Assembly: GCA_000376725.2 (NCBI GenBank)
Contig: KZ308896.1
Location: 275,596 to 339,595 of the forward strand
DNA length: 64,000 bases
From: Ladona fulva
Taxonomy: Eukaryota; Arthropoda; Insecta; Odonata; Libellulidae
Direction of reading: 5' to 3'
Shown one piece after another: positions 23,501-38,500 of this stretch; within the stretch, counting starts at the first letter, position 1; each line of letters starts with the position of its first letter. Under the pieces are notes generated by a model. The model was given only the letters and a program-made list of their open reading frames with translations, made no database searches and was not told the DNA's origin. Made by a program: the position numbers and the translations under genes.

Positions 23501-26500
23501 TTTCTTCTTAACTGTATTATTCGGAGAGAGGCCATGCCTACCCACGTGCCTTTCGTAAGAGGACCACTTTACACTCTTCTAAGGATTACATGCATACATA
23601 CAACTTAACAGCTTGAAAAGCATATCTGTGTTTACAGATGACTTTGGACACACGAGAGAAAATGTGGAAAAAGTTTTTTCCAGGTCGAGGGGTAAATCTG
23701 TATTAGGCAGCTAAGGTTAGTGTAAGCCAGTTTGTTTATGTAAGACTTCGGGGGCTAAAGAGTTAACGTGTGTAATTCATTTGTTGTATGCTATATCTTA
23801 CATTTCCTATGTGATATAATCTGTAAGTCCACTAGAGGTGTTCTGCATCAACGACGGCGGCTAAATATTTTGTAAGTAATTTAATGATTCTGCACTTTAG
23901 CATGTCTTGGATGAGGGATTCTGAAGTGATATGTTGCACTAATTTTTCGGTCATATTTTCAGAACCTTCTATAGCTTCTCTTTTCATATTTTGCATTTAT
24001 ACCTTATGTTATTGTGATCTTACTTATGTAAAATGTATCTCAATAAGACAAACGAAGAAAGAATGGATGTGAGGTTGTAATAGAGCATCATAACATCCTT
24101 CCCTATTTTTAGGGATTAAATGCCTGGGATGAAAAACCAAGTCTACATTTTTAGAGGTATAACAGCATGCTCTTTCTTATAAAGAGAATTAGAAAGAGTT
24201 ACGATAGTGGTCTTGTTTTGTAAATGTGAACTGAAAATGCCCTATTTTTTGTTTTGTAACGAAATTTGTAATATTTACAGTCAATTTTAACTTCACCTTA
24301 ATCCCGATTTCTAGGGCCTTATATTCCTGCGATGAAAACCCAGAATTAGGTTTTACGAGGGATAAAAGCATGCTCTTCCTTATAAAAGTAATTTGAAAAA
24401 GTTTCGAGGTCTTTTTTCGTAAACGTGAGCTGTATATACCCTATTTTTGGCGTCGTAATGAAAATCGCAAAATTTACACTCAAGTTTTAAACTAATGGAC
24501 GGCATTAAGAAAATGGAACTTTTTATTCAAACACTTTGTATAGAGTAGTTATAAGGCACAAAGTTTTGTGTTTATCTTATGTTTATTTCAAATGATATAA
24601 AATGCCAAACTTTAAATTTTTTTCAAGTCATCATTTTTTGGGCCGATTTTGCTCCATGTATAGACAGTTCTAAGCTATACACGATGCAAAAGTAAGTGAA
24701 TATAAAATATATAGGATACACGATGCAAAAGTAAGTGAAATTAAAGGAGAAAAATTTGTTCAAGAAATCCTTATACTGTTATATTAACATTTTTCCTTAT
24801 TTTAATTCATCGATCTTTTAACTTAACACTTCTCTACTATTATTTGTACCTGTCCACAGTTATTTTAATATCTTTTAAATAGTATCTCATCTCACTGTCA
24901 TTTGATAAATGGAATAGTTAGAAATTAGCAGAATTTTCTTCTCTTTTAGTTCCTTATTTTACTGTAACAATTTGGATGATAGTTATAATACAAGGAATTG
25001 AAATAAATATTTCTGATGCCACGTGCAGCACAGGAAGGATGGTGCATTACATGAATATTTTTCTTTTAAGTCTTACTTTGAAAAACAAATTTGATTAACA
25101 TTAGGAAATGAGACACTAATTTTAGATATAATGGAGGAAAACCATGCATACTGCAACATATCACTGAATATGGGGGCTGATAGCTAGTCATCCACCAATC
25201 CATGGATATGGATTGCATCTTCCCATCTACTCAACTCGCTTTTTCTCATATATGTTGGGGCATTTTGTATTTCTTTAATGAATATTTTTACCTGCAGGAA
25301 ACAATAAACATCACAAGGCTGACATGTTGATGTATATTTTGGTGATATTATTTTTAGTGTGCATTCTTCATTTAAAAAGACTTTTTATTGAATTGAATTT
25401 TTTCGGACATAATCAGTGAAAACCTTGCTCAAAAACTCTTTATATACATCTGATGTCAGCTTGCCAGACTTGGCGCATATTACATAAACATTTTTAATTA
25501 ATTCAGTTAAATTTTTAACTTCCTCTTTAATCCTCGGGCTGAATGTGCCAGTACTCTCCTGGATACAAAGATTCACCTTCAGCATTAACTTTCCAGATGA
25601 TGTCTTTGCATACTGTGCTGCATAGGAATGGGGTATCTATCTATCGATACTTCCTATAAATACTTTTGTTCTTTTTCCTCCCTGAAACAATAAGGTTCGC
25701 CGCACATTGATATGATATTTGCATCCTGTTTGATCTCTATTGATCACGTAATCTGCATCGAACTTTTCAATTAACAGACTGTTTTTTTTTTTAAGTCCTA
25801 CGCTGAAAGAATTACATCATTTATTGATACACAATCCCTCTTGGTAACATAATAGGTGGCGCTGATTTATTCTTTGGCTTCTTTTAAAATAATCTTCCCA
25901 AGACTGCGACACCAAAAACTTGAATTCATCCAAAAGGAATTGAAAAGCCGTAACCATAGCCCACTGCTGCAGAGTCCTGGTTGTTATGTTTTTGCATGAT
26001 GCCCTTGCTTCCAAAAATCTATCATGAGTCCCTTTCTCAATTATTGAAATTTTTCCACTTTAGATCCACTTTGAATAATATCTTTTTCCCAACGATAAAT
26101 CATGTCTTTCCTTCTCGGCATTAAGGAGCTACTTCTCCTATGCACTGTTCTTACAGAATAGCTTCTGATAATTCACTTTGGAAGAGGAAGAACCAATACT
26201 GGGTTAACATATATATTATTCAGCTAACAAAACGTTTTCGCAGCTTTTTGTTGATACCAACGGAGGTACACGATCAGAAAAATTCAAAGGCGACCAAAAG
26301 AAATGGATGCTGCATATTATAGCTTGCTAGTAAGGGCTACTGTTTTTTTGCGACCGTATTTAAGTATTGGGGGCTAATGGGTAACTGCTTTATCTAATGC
26401 AATCGTCATAGCAAGTAACAAACTTCCGTCATATCTGAAACAGCTTTTAAAAAATTTCATAAATTCTCCCAATACATTTCTTATGTGAAGATTTCGTATC

Positions 26501-29500
26501 GGCCTGGCGTCAACCTCAAGACCATATTGTACGATATACAATCACTTTCCGTTATTTTGGATATGCACAACTACCAACAGTATCTAGATTCTAAATTCTC
26601 TACTGTCCCAGGTAGTACTCTAAAAATATTTATGAAAATCCACAAAATGCATTCTTAAGGAAAAATGGGAAGTTCTAGAATCGACAATATTATAGCTAGG
26701 ATCAAAATCTCTCTTTTCCAAGGAATTCTCTGTTAGAACCCATACAACATAAAAAAGTCCAAGTCAAATTACGCTTGTGGTTTAGGATGACAATGTGCTG
26801 AATGTGTAGCAGAGTGCCAACAATACATAATAGATTACGGAATACTTATCTAACTTATATTTCAATAAATGTTAACTAAAACGGTTAATAGTATCTCGAA
26901 GGTTAGAAGATGAAATTTAATGGCAAATATATGAGTAATTTGTAATAAAAAAAGGAGAGAAAATATTTTCCTACATGGAAAATTTTGCAATATCCATGGT
27001 AATGTATGTGCACTGCATGGTTGCCTAACTCAGGTTTTCAAATGCCAATCTTGCATTAACAAAGGATTGTTGGTGTCAAAAGCCGATGAAGTATAAGTTA
27101 TTTTAGAGCAGGGAGCCTACCCTGAAAGTATCCATCAAATCCCTGTAATGCAAGTCTGGTGTTCCCCTTGTTAGCAATTTTGCTTTTTGGTAAGTGCCCA
27201 GAAAAAAATTTTGAAAATGACTTCCTGTACATCCCATTTCGGCGAAATAGGACGCGTCCTAGTATTGAACCTGTGACCAAAATTTTTACGGCATACAATA
27301 GAAAGCTATATCTTCTAAGGATATCGTGAATTTCAACCTTCTACCTTATCAGGAAATACCCTAAATGAATTTTTGAAATGCACTCAATGCATTTTAAATA
27401 GAAAAAGTACCTTTTTTGACTAGCGCTGGATGGTATATAAAGGAAGTCACGCAAAAGCAAGATAGTTGCGGTTGCCATCTTGAGTTTCCCCTGAAGGACC
27501 AAAGTAAGGAATTTTATACTTTTTTAATAGATTCTGAATTTTTTTATCGATTTCTTAGTGTTATTTAGAGTAATTTTGTTCAACTTGGGTTTATTTTCAG
27601 TTTCTTAAATTTATTTTCTTATAACTTAGCATTATAACCAGGTTTTGTTAGAGTCAGATCTTTATTCAGATTATTATCTCCTGTCTCTCAGCAGTTGAGT
27701 GAGGAGCTTGCTCTCCACAGACCCATTCATTTACCGGACACCTACTATGACAATGACCGTGAAGGATAAGGTTAGGAAAGCAGAAGTAGATGAGGTTGTT
27801 CAACAGGGTTTCTTTAAGTTTGTTTCCTAAAGTTTTAAAGGCCATTTTGGGAAGAGGTTTTAAGAAGAGTACCAGAGCCCAAACATAGAGCACCTCAAGT
27901 CCAAGAGAAGGATATCCTGTGTATACTGGATAGAGTAATGCAAAAACTGAGAAGCGAAATCCATAATCTTGTGGAAAAAGAATTATCAAGGTTATAGTCC
28001 CATATCAACACACAAGAAAAACAGTTAGATTCTCTTGAGCAATATAGTCAAAAAAACTTCCTCCTCCTTCACAGCCTTCAGGAAAATCATAATGAAAATG
28101 CAGTAAGTGTTTACTAACATTTTCAGGGTAACAGTAAATTAATATTTGGATATTAACACTACACAAAACAAAAAAAAGCTTTGAATCTTACATTCGTTTT
28201 CTTTCTTTTTCCACTTTCCTTTCTCTTCCTCCTCTCTTCTACTCATTCCCATGTTAAACTCTTTGCTTTTCAAAACAACAGTCTTGCTTATCTCCACCAT
28301 TTATCCCCATGCACCGAAATTCCTCTTTCACCTATAGAGTAAAAGGCATTTCCCCTCCACTTCTTAGTCATCATTCATACCTATTGAAAATCACCTTAAC
28401 GACATGCTTGATTACCCTAAGTCTCATTTACGTCCAACCGGGTCTATCCTCAACCCTTTTGCTTTGCAGTTTTTCCAAATGACATTAGTAATACCCTAAG
28501 CACTAACGAAAATGAGTTTTTCCCAAACTTATCCTTATCTACAAGTCCATCATCTACTCCTCATGTTACTATGAACAACCAGCTGAATGAGATTGCAACA
28601 CAACATCAACAAGCACTCTTAGCAACCCCTTATTGATGCACAAAGTACTTTGGCACACCTTGACGAAATCCGTTCTTTAGCAAATTCAGATGGAATGACT
28701 GACGAGTTTATGTATACTTTACTTTGGACTGACAATGCCTTGTAAAGGTGATCACTTTATACTGTGATTTTGTATTGATTCATTACTAATCTTCCAAAAT
28801 ATCTATTTCTTATTTGAAGTTAAATTAAAAGTGAGCAATCATCATTATTATTGTCAATTATGGACCAAATTTTTCAAAGCACCCATGGTAAATCCAGTTA
28901 ACAATAGCAAAAAGCAGCTTGTAGAAATGTTTAAAACTAGCAATCGCTAGCAGATAGAGTTAGGACGAAGAGTTGTGAAACTATGTCAGACTCCATCAAG
29001 CCCACAGTAAGAGTCTATAGGTGTTCAATCCAAGAATGAGTTCAGTGCTGAACAAAAGCGTAGCTCTAGATCGTGGTAACCACCCCAAGTGAACCCAGCT
29101 TTGCAATTTTACATATTTACTTGACTGGTATTGCTGTCGCACATTACATGGAAAGTTTCAATTCATCACACTTTCATGCATGAATTTCAGCACTAAGATA
29201 CTGAGGAAATTTTGTAAAATGTAGCTAATGAATTTAAAGTTGTTAATGAGGAGTAAAATTCTCTAGATATATATTGCCATTATTAAACACAAGTGGTCGC
29301 TTTCATCTTAGAAGCTTACTTGTGAAATCTCTCCTTCCTTCCCTTTCCCACTCAATGTCCTACATTCTATACCTGAAGAGGAACTGAGTTTTAAAGAAAA
29401 AAGGAAAAGAAAATGGGTTATTTTCCTATCTAACAATCAATAAGTGTTCCCACCCCTGGTCTTTTGGTTGACTACCCATTCACACACTCTTCACTAATTG

Positions 29501-32500
29501 GCCTACTCATTCCACCTCTCATGAGGAGAGACCTCTCCCTCTGGGCAGCAGTAATTGTTGAAATGCTCACCACCATTATATTTCGATTTTATCCACCTTC
29601 CTTTAAGTAATGGAATTATTGGCAGTAATGAATGCAATATGCCTACATAGAAGTTAAAATAAAATTTAATGTACTGAACACGAGCTATATGAAAATAACT
29701 CTAAATTCCATTTCAGACTGTCCACGTCTAAATTCTGTTTTCTGTTCCAAATAGGTCTACTTGCCTGACCTTACTTCACTATTTCACTCCCAAACCTTCT
29801 GTTATTAAACAATCCATTTTTTTGGCTCTCTTTTTATTTCATTCTCACTTTCTGTTGATAATTTTTTCAATAACCAAACGGACATTTGTACCTATGGGAT
29901 TGCCTCACTCAAAGTACTACTTACTGTTTTGTAATTTATTTGAAACATATTTTGTTGTTTTGTCATAATAAAAAAAAAATCCTTGCTATAATTTCACTTG
30001 AAATTTGTGATTCTGTTGCATGCGAAAATTTAAAAATTAATTTGAATATAACTTACCCTTGACAGTAGACCATGCAGATGTGGTTACAATGTAAGTGGTG
30101 TCCCTCACTCGCTCTGGGAACATTTCCGTTAATCCCCAAAGCCGTTCTGCCAAAGTTTCGTCCAAATCCTTATAAAGATACCATTTGTTTTATTATTTTG
30201 TCAACTTCACTTAACTACATCTAAGAGGAATGGAAAAAAGAAGGGATGATACATGTTATCTGTTATCTAAATATAAAACAAGGGATAAAAAAAAAAGGTT
30301 GAAGACTTCTGCTTTAACAGATCACCTTATGGCCTGTTTCTATAACGCTGGATAAGATTTATCCTCTGGGTAAACTGTACGTTCCGTCGAAAATGTGTTT
30401 CTAGAAAGTTTGGATACGTTAAACTCAGGGTAAAGAGCAAATAAGTTATCCAATCTACTGGCAGCGTATAAACTGCTTATCTGCCGATAGTATGCAAAGA
30501 TGGCTCCTTGCGCAACAACTGACAACACAATTTTTAGTAGAAGTCATCTCAGTTCAGTGATTTCTTGCAGAAGTAGTTAATTCAAGCAATTCAGGAAATC
30601 TTGTTGCACAGCACAACACGTCTTACATTTTTCCTTAGGTAATGGTAATTTCTGTTGGTCAAATGAAAAACGCCAGTTCACAGCATATTAGTATTCAACA
30701 TACTTTCAAATTGATAGCAGTTTGTTACATATAGTTGGCGAAATGCTTTAATTATTAACTTAGGCTTCAAACTGTTCTGTTCAAACAAATACGTAATACA
30801 TTATAAGTATGGCCAGATTTTACCTTGTTAAACGATGTATTTATTGTCTGAAATAAAGTAAGTAATCTTGTATTTTTGCATGCTAAATTATGGTAATTAC
30901 AGTCGCAATTATTTCAGCATGTTAAATTTTATGCTACAGTAAAAATGTGGATAGTCGATGCATACAGTCACAAGTAAGTGTAAGTTACCAAAGATTTCAG
31001 TAAAAGTATGAACTGTGGATTGAAATGTACACTATTTTCCTAGTAATTGTGTACACTTACTAGGCAATGCTTACACTTGCTATGGTAAATCGTAAGTAAA
31101 AGTATGAATTTTATTAATATCAATATCATTTTCTAGTGTGGCTTGAACTTATAATTGCTGTGACTTGCTTTTTATTGTGTACATCTTATTTACATATTAT
31201 AGGTAAGTATTTACTTATAAGTTTTGCTTCTAATCATAGACTTTTAAAAAAGTACAATATTATTACAGCATTTCATTGCATTATTTCCTTTGTCTCAAGA
31301 GTGTAGTAGTGTATCCTTGCCGAGATTTTTTTCACACTCAATTTTTCGTGCAAAAATGTGGCATAACTATTGCGTGCACTTCCCAAAATATGGCTTGCAG
31401 AGTGTTTTTAAACCTCTAACTCAGGGTTGTCCAACCTCTTGGTGCCATAGGGCAGAATTACAAATTTTCTCAGGAGCGTGGGCCACCAAGAACCCCTTGA
31501 TTTTGGCAATACTTATATTAGCAAAACTGATGATAAAAACTGCTGTGATTCTTCAACAGTGTAGAAGAATATAATATTTATTCACAATGTAACCCAAATA
31601 CATATGAGAAAATAAAACAACGTTTAATTTTCAAACAAAAGAACATAAATGTTTAATTGTGAACACTGAGTTTGTTTTTGATGGCAGTACATCTATATCT
31701 GGTTTGACGGAGATGCAAAAAGCATGAAATTTTAGTTCTAACTTTGCTTTTGGTATACTTTGTACAGGAAAAAAGTTGCTTGCAAATGTACATACTCCCT
31801 AACAGAGACTTCATTATCAGGCTATGTTCAATAGACTGGCAAGACTTTGTGTAAGGAAGCCATAACGGTACGGGTAAACGTTTTGTATTCACTTTGTCAG
31901 TTCATCAGGGTATGTTCGTGAAGTGAAGTTTGTCTTTAGGCAAGTACAAATTATAAAAGTACAAAAGAGTCACTTGAATATTTTGATTTCAAACTTACAT
32001 ATTTGATTGCAACTCTACCCATTCGATTTGCAATTTCACAGTCAAGATGTTAATGTCAACAGTGAATGACGTAACAAATATACTGAAATAGAATTGGTTC
32101 TTTCTGAAATCTTGAAATCTACTCTCAAATTTCGGTGACAAAATAGCAATTAGTGCCACATTTTTTGTAGTTTATATGGCTTTGTTCAGACAGTGTTTCA
32201 AAGTGCATTAAATTATAGTTCTTAATTTAATGATTACTACAATTTCAAATGCCTTCATTGCTTGAAGCATTTCATTTATAAAGCAGCAGGCAGTACGTTG
32301 TTTACTAGTAAATTTTCTTTTCATTCAGCTTTCAAATCCTAAAGTCATTAGCAGTAGGATGGCTTCTTATCAGTCTGCCTTGGGACGCCTCGCAGGTGTC
32401 TCAGACACTGACCTTCTTAAGGCTATTTTTGCACTACAGCCCTCTCTTCCCTCTTCCTCACATTGCTTTCATAAACATATTTTCAGTATTTGTGATGCTT

Positions 32501-35500
32501 CCTTATCACAGTTGAAAATTCTCAATGACAATGCACCCAGAAATCAGTAATCCGGAGCTTCCCGTTTGTCTCTTAGCACAATGCAATATGTGTAAGGATT
32601 TTTAACTGGAAAAACACTGGATGTTTGTTTTTCCGCTGTAGCATATCTGGTGTTGATGTGTTGCNTAATGTTAAATTTTGCAGTTAATGAAGAATTGTCA
32701 GGCAATATTTCAGCAGCCAGCATAAATTGAGCTTGTGTCATGTTCATCACCTAAAGACAATACTAAAAACATAAATAGGAAAGGTAGTCCTTTAGGTATT
32801 GCAAGAATGTCTTATATTCTACAAGATTCTTCTCAAAAAAGCAAATTTTAGGAAGGAAATAATTACACATTCTTGCAAAACTTTCTCAAGGTTCCTAGGT
32901 AAATAAAATTGTTTAGAAAGTTGCATCTGAACAAGGTTTGTATGAAGATATTTTGATTTTGGGAGAGATTTCAGAATATATCTCCATATATTTTGATTAA
33001 GCAAATGAAGGACAGGTAAAAGAAGTGAAGTATCTCTTGAACTAATGACCTAGATATTTGTAAGCTTTGCTCTTTACTAATACAAATTAACATAGGTGAG
33101 GAAGAAGCTAAAGAAAACTTAGAAATCCAAGCAAATTGGATGAAAATCATTTCCAATTCATCCCATCCTCCTGCCACAGTCATCAACAAACTCACACCAT
33201 GGATGAGTGAAACCATTTTATCTTTAATGAGGCAAAGGGACACACTTCTAAATCATTACAAACATTCCAAACTACTTACGGACTTTGACAGATTCAAATC
33301 ACTACGAAATAGGGTTAAGAAAGCAATTAAAAACACCAAAGCCAGATTCGCTCATGAACTTCTTAAGCACTCCTCCAGCAAGTCATTATGGTAAGGGCTA
33401 TCGAAACTAGGTGTAAGTAAGGGTAAATGTTCATTTCCTCATAACATAACCCAAAACAATGAACGAACATTTCGTTAACAACTACACCAGAATAACACCC
33501 GATGAATTACAAGATTCATTGCTGTCCATAATGGGCCAAATTCCGCTCACCAAGTCTAACTTCAAATTTCGTCCTGTGTCAATCAATGAAGTAAAAACAT
33601 CCCTCTTGGCCATTAAATCCTCGGCCACAGGAGTCGACGGTATTCCCATTCAATTCATCCATAAAATCCTTCATGCCTTTCTCCCACACATAACTCATAT
33701 TTTTAATTTTTCACTTTCTCTGGAATCTTTCCTTCACAATGGAAAACTTCAGTCATACATCCTATTCCTAAGACCAATGCTCCTCTCAACGTCAACGACT
33801 TCCATCCAATTAGTATTCTACCAACACTATCTAAGGGTCTAGAATCTCTAGTGTATCAACAATTTTCGAAGTTCTTATCTGAAAACAATCTCTTCAATCC
33901 GCTCCAGTCTGGTTTTAGGTGTTACCACAGAACCTCCACTGCACTCACTAAAGTCACCGATGACATTAAGATCATGATGGACAAAAAGAAAATCACTATT
34001 CTTGCCTTGATTGACCTCAGTAAAACCTTCGACTCAGTACAAATTGATTTACTCCTTGTCAAACTTAGGATATTCAACCTAGCTCCTTCCACCTTATCAT
34101 GGTTCTCTTCTTATCTTGTCAACAGATCCAAAACCTGCTTCACTAATGAAAAATATTCTTCAATAATACAAAACAATCACGGCGTTCCACAGGGTTCTAC
34201 ATTTGGGCCTTTATTATTCTCTCTCTATCTTCAAAATCTCTCCTCTCACTTGAAATATGCCTCCTACCATCTATACGCTGACAATTTACAAATATATCTA
34301 TCAGCTGAACCTCAGAATTCTTCTAAAGCTATCCAACTCATGAATAATGATATCTCCCTCTTACATTCATGGTCCTACAGTCCTTGGTGCTTAAAATTAA
34401 TCCCAGTAAATTTCAAACTATAATATTTGGTTATCCCAAAATCTTCAGTAACATTAAAGCTCTTACACTACCTAACATAAAAATTGACGACACTGAAATC
34501 GAATTTAGTTCATCTTTAAAGAATCTAGGAGTACATCTGGATCAATCATTCACCTGGGTTCCTCATGTAGCGGCTGTTTGCAAGAAATCTTACTCAACTA
34601 TTCATAGTATGAAACAATTGAAGTATATTTTACCATTTCAGCTAAAGAAATTGCTTGTTCAAGCATTAATTTTCCCTATCTTTGACTATTGTGACACACT
34701 TATGAATGAAGCTAACAAAACAGTCACCATTAAGTTAGATAGGGCGTTTAACCATGCTGTTAAATTTATATTCAATGCTAAAAAATCAGACCATGTAACC
34801 CCACTCTTAAAGGAATTGAACAGGCTTCATCTACACTCAAGAAGAAGACTTCATACTCTCCACCTTGTATACAAAGTTCTCAATGAATGTAGTCCCTGCT
34901 ATTTTAATAATTATTTTACAAACCTCAACAATTCAAAAATGTTAGAAACTCGTCCCTCTGGAAAACTTACGATACCAATTCATACAACTGAAAACTTTGC
35001 AGTAAAACTTTTCTAGTTCTCAGAGCAAAATACTGGAATGAACTTACTCATCCCAAATCAATACAGTCATCTTTCTCTTTATTCAAGCATGACATCTCTG
35101 AAAGGCTCTTCAAATCTGAGCATCAGCTATCTCGTATTCCTTCTCCCTTTTTTGTATCACTCTAGGGTGATAGTAAGCAAATATAACCCTTCCCTTCTGT
35201 TAATTAAATGCATTGTAATGAATACCATATTTCTCCTACCGTTATCTCATCTACTGTATTTCTTTTTCTCTCTTTTCAGGCTTTCAATGACAAGGATTAC
35301 CTGATGATCTGATATGAATATTGCCCATGCAACGAGTGCCTCTGGCTGATATAATAACAATTAGCAATAAGATAATCTAATTTTTAGAATTGATAATGTT
35401 ATTACAATTAGTTTAGCAAACCAATGTTAACTTTAGATATATAATTTCATATTGTAAATGTAACATTTAAACCTACATTATTTGTATTTTATAGTTTATA

Positions 35501-38500
35501 ATTCGATTTTCCTTTTTTTGTTCTCATTCTGAATCACCTTAAATTTATTGTATGATTTATTGTCCTTATATGCATTAACTGTGTCTTTGCTGGTTTTTTT
35601 TCCCCCCCCTTCTCGGTGGGTGTTTTCCCGCAACATGGGTTTTTTTCTTTGTCAACCTTCAGTTGCAATGATTTTTTCGCACACCGCATTCTTTCTTTTA
35701 GTTATAATTATATTTTGTACATATCACAATGACCTACGAGATTACGTGAAAGAGAGGCCCGCTTGGACCTAACCTCGCCAATAAAGGGTCTATCTATCTA
35801 TCTATCACAGCCTATGTGGCTGTATATGTTAAAGTTCCAGGTATAGATAGAGGCAGAAGTAGTCCATGTTCAATATTAACAAATGTCACTGACAGAACAA
35901 ACAGTGGGTATGTTAAATTAGGGACAAAATATTGCAGTTTTGAGGGTCTGGACTCTACCCAAATTCAGTGCATGTCCTCAACCATGGATTTCAAAAGAAA
36001 ATGTTTCAGCAGAAGAGTTACCTCTCTGATCAGTAGTCACTGAGCAATCCTTAGGAATAGGTCAAGTTTTTATTAAGTGTTAATATATAGTAAAGTGCAA
36101 TACAAAGAAATGCATGTCTTTAAAAAAATGTAATTGTAAGTGCCACTAGAAATCGTATACATTTCGACCCTGAGTCCATACTTCTCTTGGAATATTAGGT
36201 AAATGTATACACTGACTAGTAACAGTAAACATTTGCTTAGTTCAAGCTATTAATGTAACCAAAAGATCATTGTGTTTTGGAACTACTTATTATAACAAAT
36301 CAAGCAGAGATAGTTTTGTAATAGAATTCATAATTTTAAAATTAGTGTTGAACATTCTATCTTTAATTAAAGAAATTGACAATTTATTAAATGAGATATA
36401 TAACTAACCCAAATCAGCATGATCAATTTTGCCATCATTAAAAATGGACAATCAAGCAGAATCATACAAATAATTCTCAAAAATTAAAACTAGAAAGTTT
36501 GAAAACATTTCCAAAGTTTTAAATAAATTGCGATACTTAAATTCCAACAAATAAATAGGAAACTAGTTTATGATGTAAACAGCAATCTAGACTTGACCAA
36601 ATTTATCCTTCTCTTCATCTGGTCTTGTTTCGTACATTTTATTACGCTGAATTCAATGCTTAGTAAAGTAAAAATGCAAGCTTGAATTGGGAATCATTAG
36701 AATCTACGAGGATAACATTCAGATTAGTCCGGATGTACAAAGCATGGAATTCCGCAGAGGGGTTGGGATGGGTGTCAGGTTTAAACTTCCTAGCTATATT
36801 GGATGTGACAATCATATCTTAAAAATCAAGGAACACAAGCAGAAAACAGATATAGTGAAAAACTTGTTTGTTAATAAGGGTATTGGAGAATGGAACACTT
36901 TACCTAGAGAAATTCTCATTCCAATGCTGAAAAATTTTCAAGTTTTCAAAAATAAGCTTGAATCTATTACATATTAGTATTACATCAGTTCAAAGTCTAA
37001 ATGTAATACCATGTAATATCATAGTGTGTATAATTAGCCATGATTGAAATATAACTTAATATTATATATAGGACTATATGGTTTATCTACCATGTATGCT
37101 ATCTTATTCACTCAAAATTCTTATCATTGTATAATAATATTATTATAATTTTTTTATTAATTATCTTTAACATACTTGATGTATATATCTTAGTTATCAT
37201 GATGTATCCCTTACTGTGATGTAGGTATCTTATGTAAAATGTAATATATTGCCTACGGAAGGATTTTGGAGGGTTTTCCCTCCTGCCCTTGGGCAAATGC
37301 TAAACAATCCAATGTTTAATATGTTCCCTTCCATTGCTGCCACCTGGCCAGAAGGCCTAATTGCAGCATGAATTTAAATAAGTAAATATAAAAGTTTTCA
37401 GGAATACCTAAGATCTGTTTACAACAAACATAAAATTTATTAAATACTTAGGAGGACTCTAAATAGAAGTAAAATTGAACCATTACAACACTTGTGGTAG
37501 ATTCCACATACAAATGGAACTCAAGGAACACTCCAATGTTTGCAATCATTTATAATGAAAACTCCATCTCCCAAATCCTTTGGAGGTAGGTGAAGGAATG
37601 ATGGTTTGTACAATGGGGGAAAGGTTTGAAAAGAGGAAGTTATTTAGAATATTTTTGGAGGAATTTCTAACATCTCCAACATGTCCAGTTTTGCACTGTA
37701 GTCACAGAAATGTAAGCATAATAATAATATAATAATAACAAAAATAGAAATGAATTTTAGAGCTAGTAGTGTATTGCTGGAGGAGATATGTGGTGATGGT
37801 GAACTTAATGCATTTGAACAGAGGTGCCAAGGGCACACCTTGCATAGCACGCTCTCACTACTTGGGCCGAATCTTGGGAACCACTTAAAAGATTTTGTTA
37901 ATACTTTAGGAAAGCCTTAGTAAATATCTATTTGGGTATTAGTAAATACATCAAAAGAATTAAAGGATAGACATGCTCCTTAATCACCTTTGATTAACAA
38001 AAAACGGCCATAAAAGTTAAAATTTATAAACTTTAAGTGCAATGCGGAACGTCTTTCCATTATCCAATCGCAATAATATTTTACACAATTTATTTTCTGA
38101 CCATATGAAACAAATTTAGGGGGCCTCCCAAATGAATTTCCCACTCAAAAATAAGGACCACCCTAATGTACAGGCATGAGAGAAAATAACTCAAAAATTG
38201 TAGGGTAACATAAGATTTGGGATACTCCTTCCTCTGAAAAAAAAAACTCCTTCAGCTGAACATGCTGCGACACTGTCCCTCCCCTCCCTATGATTACGGT
38301 ACCTAATCCTAAAGGAATGGTCAAAGAATCAGCTCCATAGCTGACACCCATTTAGAAGGATGGACGTAATTTTAAGAAAGACATTGATGGGAACATTGCA
38401 TATACTTATGTTATTAGCTATTATTTAAATATTGTGCTGATAACATTTTCAGAAATATTTGTAGATTGTTTCAGTATGTTTTTCATTATTATTGCCTTAA

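Noticed and set aside
30331..30528. Harbinger-type MITE starting GGCCTGTTTCTATAACGCTG
   Set aside because: No inverted partner or target duplication could be found.
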